Positions 1-14,100 are shown, numbered from the stretch's first letter. The stretch is 64,000 bases of DNA from Dermatemys mawii (GCA_007922305.1 ML677463.1:784656-848655), one strand, 5' to 3'. Notes: generated from the sequence alone by a model not told the origin. Program-made: numbers and translations.

Positions 1-103
1 CGAGTCAGACAAGTTCTGCCTTGAGGTGTGCAAAGTGTTGGCAAGAAAGAAGCCTGGACAAGACAAGAGCAGAGGTTTAATCAGTAACCCTCAAAAACCT
101 ATT

Positions 104-345
104 GTCACGAGGAAAAAAGTGTGTTCTTAATTTGAATTAGCTAACATGAGGTTACAAGCTTAGTGAAAACAAGGCAATCCATAGTTTTCACACATGTTAG
201 CAGGTTAAGTTAAAAACTTTTAGGTAGCCTAGAGTTTACCTTTACCTGCTAACTCATATGATAACTACAAATTGCCTTGTTTTCAGTGGGATTTTATAAT
301 GTTAATGAATTCTAATTAAAGACACACTTTTTTCCTAGTGAGGAT
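104..345. mobile_element. Palindromic MITE, arms about 115 bp
   Basis: The left arm (about 104-220) and the right arm (about 228-342) are inverted copies of each other with scattered mismatches. The shared outer sequence reads GAGGAAAAAAGTGTG on the left and the reverse complement on the right. No coding capacity is present. Class II non-autonomous element; family not identified. Confidence 0.75.
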
Positions 346-2610
346 GCACCAAAAGTTAAAGAAAAGTTTTTCCTGTCTTACCCTTTATTTGCTATTTTGT
401 CCAGATAAGGCTGACCCGTACAGGCTGAGCTGTGGCATCCTAGCCCTAGAAGAGTAGGGGAGGGGGAGATTTTTCTAGCCCTATATTATAGATAAGCCAT
501 GGAGAGGTCTTATTATAGATAAGCTCAGGTGAGGTCATGTTTTGGAAAGTGCTTTCAACTCTGAGTGGTGTGCAAGTTCTAAGTGGGATTAATTCTGTAT
601 GATTCCCTCGCCTAGGTTTCATCACTGAGGTTTGGCTTGATTTTCTTTTTATGGAATAAATTATCCTCCCATAGAAATGAGGAACGATATGGATGTAACA
701 AAGACCTTTATCAACATGGGAGAATGTCTTGTTTCCAGTATAGGAACTTGGTACCTTCTGAAGTTTTAGGTATGTGTAGCTAGTCACAAAATGTTTGCAG
801 TTTTTTTATTCCATATTCTGACCACCTCTAGATTCCTTCCTCCCCTTTTCTTTTTATAATGAGATAAAGTGAGTGAGCAAATTCTTCCACTCGTGAAATA
901 AAGTGTGGTAAAAAAGCAACACATGCATTTCTCTGATGAGGTCTTTGTATTTTAGATATATGAAAGCAGCAAGTGGAGAAAGCACAAATATAAAATCAAT
1001 TGGAAGAACAAGCAAAGGCTATGAATGACTTGGTAATGTGCTGCAGCTGAACTGAAACAGAAGAGGGAAGCTTACCTCCCATCTGCCCCCACAGCAACAA
1101 GGCGACTCTTGAACAGTGAAAGGTGCAGCACACAGACCACATAACCACAGCTTTTCCCTTCAGGTACATAGCATCATGAACCACACTCGTTTCCTGCAAT
1201 TTATTAACTTATATATGTTTTGTCTTTTGGGAGGTTTGCATTTCTATTCTGTCTGAAGGTATCAGTCATGAAGGGCATTTGACACTTGTTCCTCAACTCT
1301 ACCCTTAGGTTCGCTCATTAGAGTAACTAATAAAAACAAGGGTCATTTTATGGCAGTAAACATATTTACCTCATCTTCAATCTCAGGGCCTTTTCTGGGC
1401 CTCTGCATTTTAATATCAGGACAGTATGTTTCATCCTTAGTTCCCCTTTTATGTCTAACCACGTAAAGTATGATCCCAGTACCTTCCTGACAACTCTGTT
1501 CCCCATTTCCTGCATCATTTCAAAGCACAACTTCTTTTTTCCCCTCCATCTTCAATCAGAGACAATTGGAACAGTACCTCAGTATCAGCATATTCCTCTG
1601 GACATCGTATCTGACATGGTACTCGTATGCAATGAAGATCAAGGTTCATTTCTTTGTCACAGCTGCTGCTATAGGTACAACACATGCCTTTTAGTTCTGT
1701 ATTTTTGTAGGGAATGGTGATCAATAATGTGTTTCTAAAGCATTAATGAAATTAATTACTCCAAATTAGAGCCTAATACGTTTTCCGCTCTTTGAAATTC
1801 CTCTTGGCTTTTCACAATGCTTGGAAGCAAAATGCTCTGGGTTTTTCTCTCATCTCTGTGTGTTTTGGAATAAAACCTGCCACCCCTGGTGGAGAGACAC
1901 TTCATAATAACAGAAGGGGAAGTTTTAGCATAAAATGCACCAGACCTTGAACTACTTACTTATCCTTCTGCTTCATTAATAGTCATATTTTGCCCTCTTT
2001 CTGAGCCAAGTTCACATATTTTCTTAATGATCATAACATTGGGCTGATGAATTCTGATATGTTAGGGAAGCATCTTCCACAGCCAGAAGTTTAATATTGC
2101 CAGAAAAGAACTCAAGGTGTTAAAAATTTTGGGGTACAGCTACGTCCTGAATGGCTTGTCTTTTCTTTTTAAGGGATGGAACTGCCTCTGCATGTGTGTT
2201 ATGCCCCCTCTCCCTGCCCCAAATCCCCCTGGGTCTGGAAGAAAGCACAATTTTTCTTCCTTTTTACCGTCTTAGTTTTGTAGCCTTTTCAGTACTTCTC
2301 TGTGGTTTCTTACATGTTCTTCAGTATCTCTCTCTAGTATCGATAGACTGTCCACCTAACTGACGACACCATCTAACCCCAGGCATGCCAGACCCCATAT
2401 ACTATACCCATGCAGGTGAACTGGCAGTGCTTTGGGACAGCCTTTCTTACCTGAACAAACATCAGAGAGCAGAGTGGGTCTGAGTCTTGCCACCTTTAGG
2501 ACACAATGTAAGGTTCACAGACCTCCCTTCAATGCTGGCAGTGGAAGAATGGCACATCATCAGCACTCAACAGATACTGTAATAGTAAGGCAATCCCCAA
2601 GAATGATCCC
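346..2610. other. Intergenic, nothing convincing
   Basis: Only short open frames without recognisable domains, codon bias or splice context. I see no repeat that I can name and no RNA gene. Confidence 0.5.
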
Positions 2611-2890
2611 ACTTAGGAAACTGGTGCAATATAATGGGGGGAGGAAAGTTTGGTCCTCTTTAGACAAATAATGCTCGTTTTACTAACATATGTGGTGTCC
2701 AGGAATTGTGGTGATGGAGACATTTAGAAAAAAGCAGAACACAGAAGTAACAAAAAATGTGCAATATTGTTTACTTAGGAAACTGGTGCAATGGGGGGGG
2801 GGGAAGAAAGTTTGGTCCTTTTTAGGCAAATAATTCTCTTTAAACAGGAATTGTGATGGAGACATTTAGAAAAAAGCAGACCACAGAAGT
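2611..2890 (+). repeat. Imperfect tandem duplication, two copies
   Basis: Copy 1 (2611-2748) and copy 2 (2773-2890) share ACTTAGGAAACTGGTGCAAT, a G run, AAAGTTTGGTCCT and an end near AAAAGCAGA-CACAGAAGT. Copy 2 is about 20 bases shorter. It looks like a local segmental duplication. Confidence 0.8.
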
Positions 2891-3206
2891 GTGGGGAAGG
2901 AAAAAAAAAAAAGGCATCATTGTTTACCATTATTCCAGTCTATTCTGGCTTCCAGTTTATTTCTGAGTGAAGCTGAATAAGTTGATTTCTTTTAATCTAC
3001 AAAGCCCTCCTTGGTTTGTATCTTGGCTACCTTAGAAACTGTCCCTCCTCATGTGAGACTCTGGCAGTTGCAGTCAACTGGGGAGCTTGAGCTAGGAGCC
3101 TCTGTTCCCCCCAGTTATAAACTAGAGGAGGCTGTTCAATGAGGGATCCTTTGCACTAGAACTTATACTCCTTTGGTCTGAGAGAGTCAAGGTGTGCTGA
3201 ACATTA

Positions 3207-3663
3207 GAGCTGGTTGGAAAAATGTTCTGTGGGGAATTCTGATATTTTGAAGTTTGTTTTTGTTTTGAATTGAAATGAAAAGGCCAAATTTAATAATTTA
3301 TTGAAGAAGGGAAATTCTGAAAAATTGCAGTTTGGAAACATTGATAATCTCAAAGAATTCTCTTTCAATAATGTCAAAATATTATAATATAAATTTTATA
3401 TATAATACATTTTAAATTAACATTTAATTATACTATGAAAATTGAAACAAAATTAATCGACATGATAAAGTTGAAACAAAACATTTTATCTCATCAACAT
3501 GAAACAGGAATATTATCAAACTGAAATAAGAGTCAACAATTTGTTTTGACTTTTTCCCACTGAAAATTTTGTCAGCATTGACACATTCCATCAAAATGAT
3601 TCAATCAAAACTGCATTTTCTGACAGAAAACTATTGTGTTGAAATTTTTTCAGCCAGTTTTAT
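3207..3663. mobile_element. AT-rich inverted-repeat element (GCTGGTTGGAAAAAT type)
   Basis: The left end GAGCTGGTTGGAAAAATG is mirrored by the right end, whose reverse complement reads AAACTGGCTGAAAAAATTTC. The interior is AT-rich and internally repetitive (AAACAAAATTT-type words). A relative is at 38752-39085. Confidence 0.55.
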
Positions 3664-4354
3664 TGAACGTGCTCTCAGGCTTCTCTCAGGTTTTCTCAGA
3701 GGGTGTGATGCTGCCAAACGATTTGCCAGCTCATGCCAGTGCCCCAGGCTTCACTGAATGCTTGCAAATGCATAACCAGGACTCTTCACTTGTGTATTAG
3801 TCTAGATCAAAATTATGATTAAATGCCTAAGAGTTTATTTGGTGTCTAATCTTCAAGAAAACTACTTTCATTCTTTTTACTTTTCTGTATCTCATTATAA
3901 TGTAATAGCAAGTGTTTACTCCTGCAAATTAAGTACCCATTGTATGAGAGAGAAGCCTTGTGGAATGCAAATGAAGAATTTAACAGCAAGGTGCTAATTT
4001 CAAAGCAGATGGTCGTTGTGTGGGTGACTGGAGGTCCAACACTGTAAAGTCATCCCTCACTCTCCATCAGAGGAGAAGTCCACATGGGTAGTGGCCCTGT
4101 CTGTTTGTTTTCAGTGAGGAGAAACTATAGGTATGGATTCAGGGAAAGATCCTTCATCTCTGAACTGTTTGGACTCTTACAGGGAAGTGTACCAGATGTA
4201 AAGCAGAGATCCCCAGAAACACAGGCCATTGGCACTGATGCATGTTGGTCCCACCTATTCTCTGCCTCTGGCACATAATAGTTTAGACCCCTGATGGCTG
4301 TAATACATTGGTGTCATTTCAGCTGTTGGATTCAGTGTGTGGGTGCTAAGTAGT

Positions 4355-4431
4355 GCTGGTGGCCGGTGATGTACAGAAGATCAGACTAAATGATCTGGTG
4401 GTCCCTTCTGACCTTAAACTCTATGAAACAC
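4355..4431 (+). mobile_element. CR1-type LINE 3' tail fragment
   Basis: The sequence from ATGTACAGAAGATCAGACTA to CTCTATGAAACA matches the CR1 3' end pattern (AGACTA-ATGATC-GGTCCCTTCTGACC-CTATGA). Confidence 0.7.
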
Positions 4432-4435
4432 TATG

Positions 4436-4970
4436 GTTGCAAACTCGGTTTGTAGGGCCTTAATAAGTAAATAAATGAAGAATTGCCTTTCTTCCCTCCG
4501 TATGTGTTTGAACCCCCTTTTTTTAAAAAAAAAGTGAAGGACATTTGGGATTTTCTTCCCCTTTCTTGTTGAATGCAACCGCACCCCTTGTGCATGTTAT
4601 CATTATCCTCCAACATTCCAGGCCTACCACTCGGTGTGTTGTGGGAGCTGTGCGTCCTGATTGAGCACACAAGCACTTCAGCAATGATAAACATTAATAA
4701 GCTGGAACATCAAGGAATCTTCAGCTGATGACAAGCCCTATTGCAGTGAAAACCAGAGAGGCAAGAATCAGTGAAACATCCAGCAAATCAGGAAATAGCT
4801 TGGCTTGTAAAAATGAATTCATCAGCAACACTGAAACTTCCCTAAACTACATTTATGAAGCAACACCTGAAAGGGTGTGAAGAAAGACAGAATAGAGGGA
4901 AATTAATTTACGCAAATTTTTTCTTTGTCTTCTCATTGGAATATGAGTAAGGAGGAGGCAGCCTTGGGCA
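4436..4970. other. Upstream region of the ovostatin-like gene
   Basis: No repeat or second exon recognised. The final 100 bases before 4971 form the likely proximal promoter; no named factor site can be supported beyond the TATA-like box. Confidence 0.4.
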
Positions 4971-4977
4971 TTTAAAA
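4971..4977 (+). promoter_or_regulatory. TATA-like box of the ovostatin-like gene
   Basis: TTTAAAA lies 73-79 bases upstream of the start codon at 5050. That spacing would place transcription start near 5000 with a 5' UTR of about 50 nt. Liver or oviduct A2M-type genes commonly have a short leader. The start site is inferred, not seen. Confidence 0.45.
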
Positions 4978-5049
4978 AGCCAGAACGTATGCTCTCTCCT
5001 TGGGAGAGGTTCCACCTTCAACTTTCCCTCTTCATCTCCGTGGGCAACG

Positions 5050-5114
5050 ATGTGGTCAAAGATTTTTCTGAGTCTCCTTGTCCTTCATTTGACTGCTGCA
5101 AAGTCTCATGGGCC
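5050..5114 (+). CDS. OVST: Ovostatin-like exon 1: start codon and signal peptide
   Basis: The exon has 65 coding nt ending in phase 2 at the donor GTAAGC. Met is followed by Trp-Ser-Lys, then a hydrophobic run ([10 protein letters not shown]) and small residues, a classic secretory signal peptide. The split Pro codon completes in exon 2, giving the family's usual PQYVL-type mature start. This is the only in-frame ATG near a TATA-like box. Confidence 0.82.
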
Positions 5115-8100
5115 GTAAGCAATCACAAATTATTTGCTTTTACTGTATAATATCACCTTCTTTTCCCATCATTTAATTTGTTCTGGGGGCATTGTTGTAA
5201 GATGCACTAAGACTTTTGTCTCTGGAGATTTGGGCTCAAATTGCAATTGAAGGGGTGGCTGAAATGAATTTGGTGGATGTTTCAATGTAAAGCGAATCCC
5301 TATCCTTTCCACAAAATTGGTATGAAATCTGATTTGTTTAGTAGAGATCCAGGTCTGTAATATCAGGGACTCGTGCAGATGAGGATTGAGGTGCAGCAGC
5401 AGAGCTGAAGAGGCGGCGGCTTAGGACTATATATGCAGACAGCACTGATGGTCAGGAATAATGTGCATTGGTAGGGCTGGGTGAGTAGTAGGACTTGAAT
5501 AGCAAGGGGCACTGTAGGAGTTTCTCAGAGCTGTGCTGGAGGTTGGTGGTATTATCTGTTGTTTATAAAGCACCATAACCGTGCTCAGGGTTTTACAAAA
5601 ATGGAAGACTTGGGGTAGAATTTTCAAAATCACCTAATTTTTATTTAGGAGCCTAAATTTCATTTCCATAAGGGACTTAGGAGCATAACACTCGGCAAAA
5701 GTTTATAGGACTTGGGCTTCTAAGCATTTTTGAAAATTTTACTCCTGATCTGTTCTCTGAGGATTTTGCAGTCTAAGCCAGGCAAGCCCAGTTAAAGATG
5801 AAATCAAGAACAGAAATGGGAGGGAAGGGTGGAGCCAGGATTACAACAAAAAATATGATGCAATTCATTTGAGGTTGCAAGTCTAGTTTATCAGTCCTGA
5901 CTTGTATTTTAATGAAGGCACCAGGGGAGCAGGGAGAAGCCTAGCAGCAGAAGCCTAACCAAACAGAGGAGGGGCTTGAAGGGCGAGAGGGAGGCTGCTC
6001 TAACCATAAGAGGCAGCATTTTTAGAAGAAGGCATAATGGTAGGAGACAAAGGGAACAACCAAGTGAGGGGGATGGGAAGAGAACACAATGTGATGGAAA
6101 CAAAAGCTGAGGTGGGTAGTGTCTCCTCCCGGAATAACCAGGCGTTGCATGCCAAGACCGAACTGCATTTCCTGTGTATTATGGTGAGTCAGTTGTGACA
6201 TTTCAGTTCCTTTCTTGATGGAGATGTGCCCAGATCTACCACCACGATTAGCATTAACTGGTACTTTTGTTGGTAGTATCAGAAAATAAGTTCATGGCTG
6301 ACCAGGCCACAGAAACAGAACTCTCGACCAGGGCCTGGTCTGGTGGTTAAGGCACTAGATGCGGACGTGGGTTCATTTCTCTGCTCTGCCACAGATTCCC
6401 TGTGTGACCTTGGGGCAAGTCATTTAGCTTCCCTGCGATTGAGTTCCTCATTTGTAAAATGGGGATAACAGCACTTCCTTCCATCACAGAGGCGCCTAAA
6501 TCCATTAGACAACATGAGGCACTCAGACACTATGGTGATGAGGACCAGATAAGTATGATACATATCACCCCTCAAGACGATCCCTCCAGTTCAGGTTTGA
6601 GGTGAGGGGGTGTGGAGAATCAGCTAATAGTGGAATCACTTGAGGGACAACACATTATGCTCATTTAGGGCCTGCTCCAAAGACCACTAAACTGGAGTCT
6701 TTCTACTGATCTCAACAAGGTTTTGATCAGCTTGTGTAGTCACATCAGAGCGCTGGGAGAGAGCTCTCCCAGCACTCTAAAAATCCCATCCCCATCAGGT
6801 GTGTAGCTACCAGTGCTAGAAACTTCCTGCGCTAAGGGGGGGTGTTTTTTCTCCCCCGAGTGAGAAAGTTGCAACGCTGTAAGTTGCCAGTGTAGACAAG
6901 CACTATGTTTTTCTTCAGATGTATGTTTTTGTGCAGACATGGGCAAACTACGGCCCGCGGGCCACATGTGGCCCACCGACCATTTTTATCCGGCCTGAGA
7001 GCTTGGGCTGGGGGGCGTGGCCAGTGGCCCACCCTCCCGGCTCGTGCTGAGCGCCGCAAGCCACACAGCCTCGTGCTCCCGACAGGGGGCCAGGCCGAGT
7101 ACGGCAGGCAGGCCACGTGGCCCCGCATTCCCGGCCAGGGTGTGGGGCCGAGTGTGTCTTGCCGCGGGGCCCTGCGCTCCCGGCCCATGGTGCTGGGCCG
7201 ACCGCGACAAGACGTGCGGCCGGGCAGAGCGCTGCGAGCCCTGGGGCCCCACACCTGGCTGAGCGGGTAAGCCAGTTGGGGGTGGGGGGGGGGGGTTTGG
7301 TGGTTAGGGTGTGGGGGTTCTCGGGAGGGGGCAGTCAGGGAACAGATAGCAGGGGGGCTATATAGGGGGTGGGGTCCTGGGGGCAATTAGAGTGGGGGGG
7401 TCTCTGAAGGGGGCGATCAGGGGACAAGGAAGGGGAGGGACAAGGAAGGCGGGGCAAGTGGGTGGAGGTCAGAGAGAGGGTTGTGCCTTCCCTACCCGGC
7501 CCTCTGCACAATTTTGAAGCCCAGTGTGGCCTTTGGGCCAAAATGTTTGCCACTCCTGTTTTTGTGGGTCCTCTCTTTTCTGCTGACTGACCTGGCTATT
7601 TGGCTTTGTTTATTTGTAGTCAGTATGTCCTGGTGGTCCCTTCGGTGCTGCAGAACATCTCTCCTCAGAGCCTGTGCGTGCAGCTCTACAACCTCAGCGA
7701 GCCTCTGTCCCTGAATGTTCACTTGGAATATCTTGGCATCAATACCACGGTGTTTGAGGAATATGTGACAAAAAATTACTTCTTCCAATGCAAAGAGTTT
7801 GAGGTATTTCATATTTTAATTCAACTAAAGAGAGACAAAGGGGGACACATCCCTCCTTTGGTCCAAAATGACCCTACTTCTGATGAACAAGAGGAGGAAG
7901 GCTCAAGGAGAATGAGGATGGAATGAAAAACAAGACATAAGGTGTGTCTACACTGCTGGGGGTGTATGTTCCACCTCGAGGAGACATACTAAAAATAGCA
8001 GTGTAGCCACAGCAGCACAAGCCGCAGAAGGGTATAGCAGCCCAGAGCACAGTCTTGCCTGAACTCCCAGGTACATACTCAGGTGGCTAGCCCCTCCTGC

Positions 8101-11100
8101 TGTTCATGCAGCTGAACTATTTTTAGCCTGGCAGAGCTGGAAGTTATACCTTCCATCTCACCCAAAGACAGACTGCAGGGAGAGGAAAAAAGATTAGAAA
8201 ATGAGTCTGAAGAAGAAGAAAAATTGATTAGAGAAGGAGAGAGAGAGAGAAGGAGAAAGAGAGATCAGGGTGTGTGTCAGGGAAAGACATTTAACATTTA
8301 TCCCAGGGTTTGGTGGATTTGGCCCAATCTTGACCATAACCCAGTTGGAACACTCCGGTCTCCTTTCTCATTACAGTGCAGAGCTATGGCTAGAAGAGCC
8401 CATGGTTAGGTGATCCCATAGGCAGCAGGAGAAGCACTTTAGAACTTGCTAATAGCCTGACAGCCCTGCACATCAGTAGGGTCAATACACAGTAGTCCTG
8501 CGAGATTAGGAAACATTTATGCTAGCTGTTCTGTGTGTGGATTTGAACTGTGTGTGGAGTCTATGCCCTGGGGAAAGAACGAGTACCAATCTATAGCATA
8601 GACTGTAAGAGGCCATGGAGCTGAAGGTGTGATTTCCAGTTGTTAGACACACACTCGCTAGCTTTGATTGAGCTAGCACACTGAAAATAGCGGTGATGCT
8701 GCAATGGCACAGGCAGCAGCTTGGACTCGCTGCCTGAGTACAGTCCCAGCTGAGATTCTAGGCCATCTACTTCTTGTATTGCTATAGCTACATTATTTTT
8801 ATTATAGTAGCTTAATCAAAGCTAGTGTGTGTACGTTTGCCAGAGCTGGAAATTACACCTCCAAAGGCAGTGTAGACATACTCTTTGTCTGTCTGCAAAC
8901 AAAACAAACTATCTATCATCAGACTTACTGTGACTCACTTAGGGGTCATCACCCTCACTTGGGAACCCATCACATAGATGGACCCTAAGATACTTTTCTG
9001 TCTCATTTTTTTTGTTCCCTCCCAGGCTCCTCCTGCCACCTCTGACCCCTTGGCTTTCATCATTTTCTCTGCCAAAGGCCACACAGTCGACCTGTCTGAG
9101 AGAAGGTCGGTGGCAATTCAGAATGTGGACGGCATTGTCTTCATCCAGACGGACAAACCCATTTACAAACCTGGACAGACAGGTGAATGGGGTGGGGGGT
9201 ATGAGTTAATTATTGAACTGGGAGTGTGGCTGTCAGGGGGCAGGGGGGCTAGGATGGAGTCTAATTGCTAGGAAGAAGAACTGGAACAGGATGTCCGTAA
9301 TCAGTCCCTGGGATGGTCTCTGGCTGCAGCCCCAGGTTGGGATCATCAAAAGACAGCAGGGAAAGTAGCTCATTCATAGAATTTTAATGCATGTATATGT
9401 TCCTAATTGAATGAATTTCTTCTGAGAGATCTTGTGGCTTTCTGGATTTGCAGGAATCCATCACTTTAGGAATATCCGGATCTTTTATTGTTTATGCTTA
9501 TCTGAGTAAGATTCTGATTCAGTCATTTCTACAGGGTGTACAGTACACAAAATAAATAAAGAATAAAGATGGTGAGATGTGTCCAGAAGAAAAAAATCAA
9601 TTCTTCTCCCTACTCTATGGTTTCTATCATTGAACACATGGCTGGGTTTTCTTCTACTCTTTTCTTTTGGGGAATGCTCCAATGAAGAGGTGAGCCTTGG
9701 AGCATGACCTGAGTACAGCAAGCAGTGAGGGATGGGTTTTTCCCAATTCATTTAGGGGAGAGTTCCCGAGCTTTGTGGGTGCTGGAGAGGAAGGGTGGTC
9801 TACTGGTTAGAGTGCTAGCCCTGGATTTGGGAGATGCAGGTTCAGCTCCCTGCTCTGCAACAGACCTCTTGTGAGACCTTGGACAAGTCACTTAGTCTAT
9901 ATGTGCCTCAATTCCCTATTAATGGGGATAACAGCACTGCCCTGTCTCACAGGAGTGTTGTGAGGATGAATACATTAAAGATTGTAAGATGGTCTTGTAT
10001 TATGGTGATTGGGGACGTATAAGTTCCTAAGGTAGATAAAGAAGACCCTGTCAGTCCTTCTAGGTTTCTACCTGGACTGTTCTCATGGTGATTAAGTTGT
10101 TCCCCTCTTTTCAGATGCTTCATATTTTCTGGAAAAATACCTTTGGAGTAGAAACCTGTGGTGCTTCTTAATACAAGCATCATTTGTTTAGAAAGTTCAG
10201 AATAACCTCGGTCAGCCACATTTGAAATATCCAAGCATGGCTAAATGCCACGCAGTGTTCTACTCGCTGCAGGGTGGCGCGTCCTCCTGGCCATTCTGGG
10301 GATTAGCTCTGCACAGCTCAGACCTCCTTCCTGTGGTTGCACTCCATCTTTTATCTCGCACTCCAGGAGCAGCTGTTACCTCTTCATGAGCTGGCCCTCC
10401 CTTTCCAGGGTATTAAAGTCTCTTTTTATCAACAGGCTTGGGCAGCCTTCCCATTCCCTGCCCAGCCAATGCCACTTCCACAGAGGCTGGCAGGAGATCC
10501 CAGGTCCACGATCTACTTCGCGTTCCAGCTCAGGGACCCTCTAATCAACAGCTCACGCCTGTTCCCTTCTGGACCTTGCTGACTCTTTCCCTGAGCCTTT
10601 CCTACGTGTCCAGCTTCCACCTCCTCTGGGTTTGCCACCCTCCCAGCTCCTTCCCCTCAGGATCTAACTGTAGGCTACCTGCCTCTTTAGACTACAGACA
10701 CCCCTTCATTCTCACAGATGTGACTGCAGCCTACTTCTCTCAGCTCCGTTCTGCCATCAACTCCCAGGCATTACAGAAGCCCAGCCTGTTTTCTCATAGG
10801 TGAACTTCCTCCTAATTAGCTTCCTTCACACAACCTGAATCTCCCTAGTTTGCTGCTTGACTGATTGGGCCTGCTTGGCCTAATTCAGCCTTCTCAGAGC
10901 CACTGTGGGAGTATACCCCATCACACTAAGTACAGTTAATTTGTGATTTTATTTTAGTGAAGGGGTTTTCATTGTTGCTGTACATAGTTTGAAAGTCAAT
11001 TATTCTCTCTTCTTCCAAACTTGCAATAATTTTATCTTTAGATGTATCTTTACACTGCCCCAAGATTTAAAGTTCAGGAAGTACAATAAATAATATGAGG

Positions 11101-14100
11101 TCTAAAATTACCCCTGGTATAATAGAGCAGAAGCTGAGATATGAATATGACCATGTGTGTTTACTTTTTAAATATATTTGACATCAGCTGATTCAGGTAG
11201 GAAATAATTTAGTTTGATATTTTTTTCACCAGTTAAGATAACATTCAAATACTTTTTTGCTTGTCTTTAACACGTCAAACTTTCCTTCAATGATGTGTCT
11301 GAAGAAACTTAATTTTAAAATTTGCTATTAGAAAATGGAATTCTGCTGCTAACGTTGTTCATTTTTTTTTCATTCCTCACCTTCTCCTTTATTTTCAGTG
11401 AGGTTCCGAGTTGTCTCTTTGGATAACAGTTTCAGACCTATTCAGGAGACGGTGAGTGTGACTGGGAGTCAATATTTTTCAAGGACCTGTTATAGATTCA
11501 CTTAATCAGCCACTATCTCACCTTTATATAGGGAAAATGGGCTGAATAGATCTCCTAATGTCTCTATAGTGAATGTACTCCTTAGATTCATATCGCTAGT
11601 CACTGACCCACTTTTATATAGGGGAAAGGGCCTGGGATCTCCCTAGAAAACACAGATCTGAAGGGGGAGAGTCACCTCACCAGTCCCCACACCAAGAGAC
11701 TGTGGAAATCTGTAAATATTTTAGATTGTCACCTGTCTGCGAAGGTGACATTAGGGTGTATCCTTAACCCACTGACCTTCTGGTCACAAGTTGAGATAGG
11801 CCTGAATGAAAACCTTGTACCTTTACTCCAAATTTGTGCACCCAGAAAAGAAGCAGCCACTTGCGTTATTATCCGGTTTATTTCTAAAGCAGTAACTCAT
11901 TTTCTTGAAATCTAATCTGTTTTTTGCCCTTTATCTTTTTCAGTATCCCCTGATCATTCTTCGGGTAAGATGTGCATGGTACTATAAAACATGACTTATT
12001 TTGAAGGACAGAGCTCTCTCGGCTTCCAGAATCGGCATGTTTGCTTGAGAAATTGTCACCCTGAAGGTGTATTCCTCCCATGATCCCCATGGGAGATCGG
12101 TGCAGATGGAACATGTGCAGAATATGTTTAGAATGAGTGTCAGGCACTGAGTATTGTGACAAATTGTCAATAAAGTAAGGGAAGAGAAGACAATTCCCCT
12201 TCATGGGTGCATTAGTACTATCATGTACATGATGCTTCCTGAATAAGCTAGACCCCTCTATGGTTTTATTTTATACAAGAAAATCCGATTAGAATCAAAG
12301 AAGGGAACAGGGTTTTTCATTTATAAGATGGTACACTAGAGTTCTCACTATTATAGGGAGGAGTCCTGGCTACAGCGGATGAGTGAGTTAGGATATCTAG
12401 ATTCTTTTCCCACCTCTGCCACAGGCTGTATGTGTAACTTTGGACTGAACACTGGTGGCATCACACAATTTTCCCATCTGTAAAGTAGGGATAATCAGAA
12501 TTTTCTCCTCGGGTTATTTTGAGGCTAAACTTAATTAGTGTTGTAAGGCATTTTGAGATCTCCAGAAGGTTGTTGTTATCCTGATGGATAATCAGCTGAA
12601 CATGAGTTTCCAGTGTGATGCTGTGGCATAAGAGCTAATACAATCCTAGGATGCATAAAATAATTTCCTCTGTTTATTTCTGTATTTGGCACTGGTATGA
12701 CCCCTGCTGGAATACTCTGTTCAGTTCCGGTGCCCACAATTCAAAAAGGTCGTTAGCAACTGAGAAAGTTCAGAGAAGAGCATCTAGAATGATTACAGGA
12801 TTAGAAATCCTGCCTTTTAGTGTTAGATTCAAGGAGCTCAATCTATTCAGTTTAACAAAGAGAAGGTTCAGAGGTGAGTTGATTATAGTCTGAGTATCGA
12901 CATAGGGAACAAATATTTAATAATGGATTTTTCAATTATAACATGATCCAATGGTTGGAAGCTGACGCTAGATACATTATTTATAGCCTGAATTTATCAA
13001 TTTTTAACCATGTGAGTAATTAACTGTTTGGTCAACTTACCAAGGATCATGGGAGAGTCTCTATCACTGGCAATTTTAAAATCAGGATTTGATGCTTTTC
13101 TAACAGATCTGCTGTGGAGAGAATTTTGGGTAAGTTCTATGGCCTGTGTTATACAGGATGTCAGACTAGATGATTGCAATGATCCCTTCCAGCCTTGGAA
13201 TCTGTGAATCTATGAAATGTAAAGGAAGGAAGGGAAAAATGTGGGAGGGCCTAGAAGATGAAGATGAAAGTATCTGTATTTATTTCTCCATACCTACTAG
13301 GATCCCCAGGGCAATCGGATCTTTCAGTGGCTGGATGTAACATCCAAGAATGGCATTGCCCAGCTCTCATTCCCGTTAATCGAAGAGCCAATCCTGGGGA
13401 GTTATGAACTCATTGTCGAAAAGAAGTCAGGTGCCAAAAAGTATCATTCTTTCGCTGTGGAGGAATATGGTAAGCACCTGCAGTGGATCTCATCTGCACC
13501 AGTTAATTATGTCTTATATGGACAAGTCCCACAGCCTGAGTCTGTGAGGGACTGTTTGTCAAACACAGGCATGAGGCAGTACAGACCTTACACACTGTAT
13601 AGCATGATTTACATGTTAAGACAGGTAAGCCAATGCATGGAAGCAGGGAGGAGAGACTGAGAGCATGGAGGAGATATATAAGTGATGGATATCCTGATAA
13701 ATACTGAGGAATGTGGCCTACTGATCAGAGCAGAAGGCTGGGAGTGGGAAGGTTGGGTTCTCTTTCTGGCTTTGTCACTCCATTGCTGTGCAACTTTGGT
13801 CAAGTCATGCCACCTCTTTTTGCCTCATTTTCTCCATTTGTACAATGGGAAATAATATTAAGTTAAACCTCATATGACCGTGTGAGGTTAGCATATACTG
13901 TGCTCTAGAACTCTAAAGCTATTGTTAAATCGAATATATTAAATTAGAATATATTATTATTTAATAGAATGATATTGGGCAGCTGTAGTGGACTGCAGGG
14001 TCGACAGTGTGGAAGGATACAGTGAGCAGATGGAAAAATAAAAGCTACCAGTGCCTGATGATCTGTCTAGTATCTGTCATTTTACATATGGAACAACTCA

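Noticed and set aside
1451..1720. 89-codon frame as a small upstream gene
   Set aside because: No signal peptide, domain or promoter support; the opposite strand is also open.
6832..7386. Long overlapping open frames in GC-rich DNA on both strands
   Set aside because: They lie inside a GC-rich transposon remnant where stop codons are rare; no domain, no splice context, frames open on both strands equally.
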